Below, piece by piece: positions 5,168 to 5,199 of a DNA stretch of 5,199 bases; position 1 is the first letter of the stretch, and each line of letters starts with the position of its first letter. The notes under the pieces are model-generated. The model ran no database searches, was not told the origin of the DNA, and was given only the letters and a program-made list of their open reading frames with translations. The stretch spans positions 1 through 5,199 of the forward strand of contig DREN01000337.1 of the NCBI GenBank assembly GCA_011051075.1. The letters run 5' to 3'. The position numbers were made by a program, and so were the translations under genes. The stretch comes from Deltaproteobacteria bacterium. GTDB taxonomy: Bacteria; Desulfobacterota; DSM-4660; Desulfatiglandales; Desulfatiglandaceae.

Positions 5168-5199
5168 GTTTTTCTTCCATCAGTTCTGGGAAACGGCGA
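5142..5199 (-). CDS. Possible C-terminal end of a gene entering from the right edge
   Basis: One minus-strand frame is open from the window edge to TAG at 5142-5144 and reads RRFPELMEEKLDGGRFCV. The composition looks protein-like, while another minus-strand frame stops after only a few codons. Eighteen residues are too few to name a family or be sure it is coding. Confidence 0.25.
   Translation of the reverse strand, partial: RRFPELMEEKLDGGRFCV

Overview
The window is 5.2 kb of a moderately GC-rich bacterial chromosome. Several features point to Desulfobacterota (the former Deltaproteobacteria): a 130-residue CxxC protein of a type I associate with that group, a DUF362/ferredoxin fusion, and a free-standing GAF protein. 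Strong AGGAGG ribosome sites precede most genes. The lineage is an inference from family knowledge, not from a search. I see no integrase, transposase, CRISPR array, rRNA or phage gene.

Left part (1-1717). Two genes lie on the minus strand. A zinc-dependent alcohol dehydrogenase gene (407-1432) is complete from start to stop but has one in-frame TAA at codon 205. Its stop overlaps, as ATGA, the start of a 130-residue cysteine-containing protein of unknown function (18-410). The dehydrogenase has a good ribosome site and a candidate promoter whose -35/-10 spacer holds an inverted repeat.

Middle (1718-3417). Two plus-strand genes diverge from the dehydrogenase: a GNAT-type acetyltransferase (ATG at 1736) and, after a weak terminator-like hairpin, a DUF362 protein with two C-terminal [4Fe-4S] motifs. 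Nothing ties their functions together beyond adjacency.

Right part (3418-5199). A tRNA-Leu(UAA) gene with encoded CCA lies on the minus strand behind a near-consensus sigma-70 promoter. A spacer of about 380 bases follows, holding an 11-bp inverted repeat and a 12-bp palindrome. Next is a single-domain GAF protein on the minus strand. Further upstream is a compact run of hairpins (4726-4806) that lies inside the 3' end of a possible 105-codon gene I do not recognise. The last 58 bases may hold the end of another minus-strand gene.

I found no clear new multi-gene system. The points most worth checking are the interrupted dehydrogenase coupled to its unknown partner, the hairpin cluster in the orphan small gene, and the promoter dyad.
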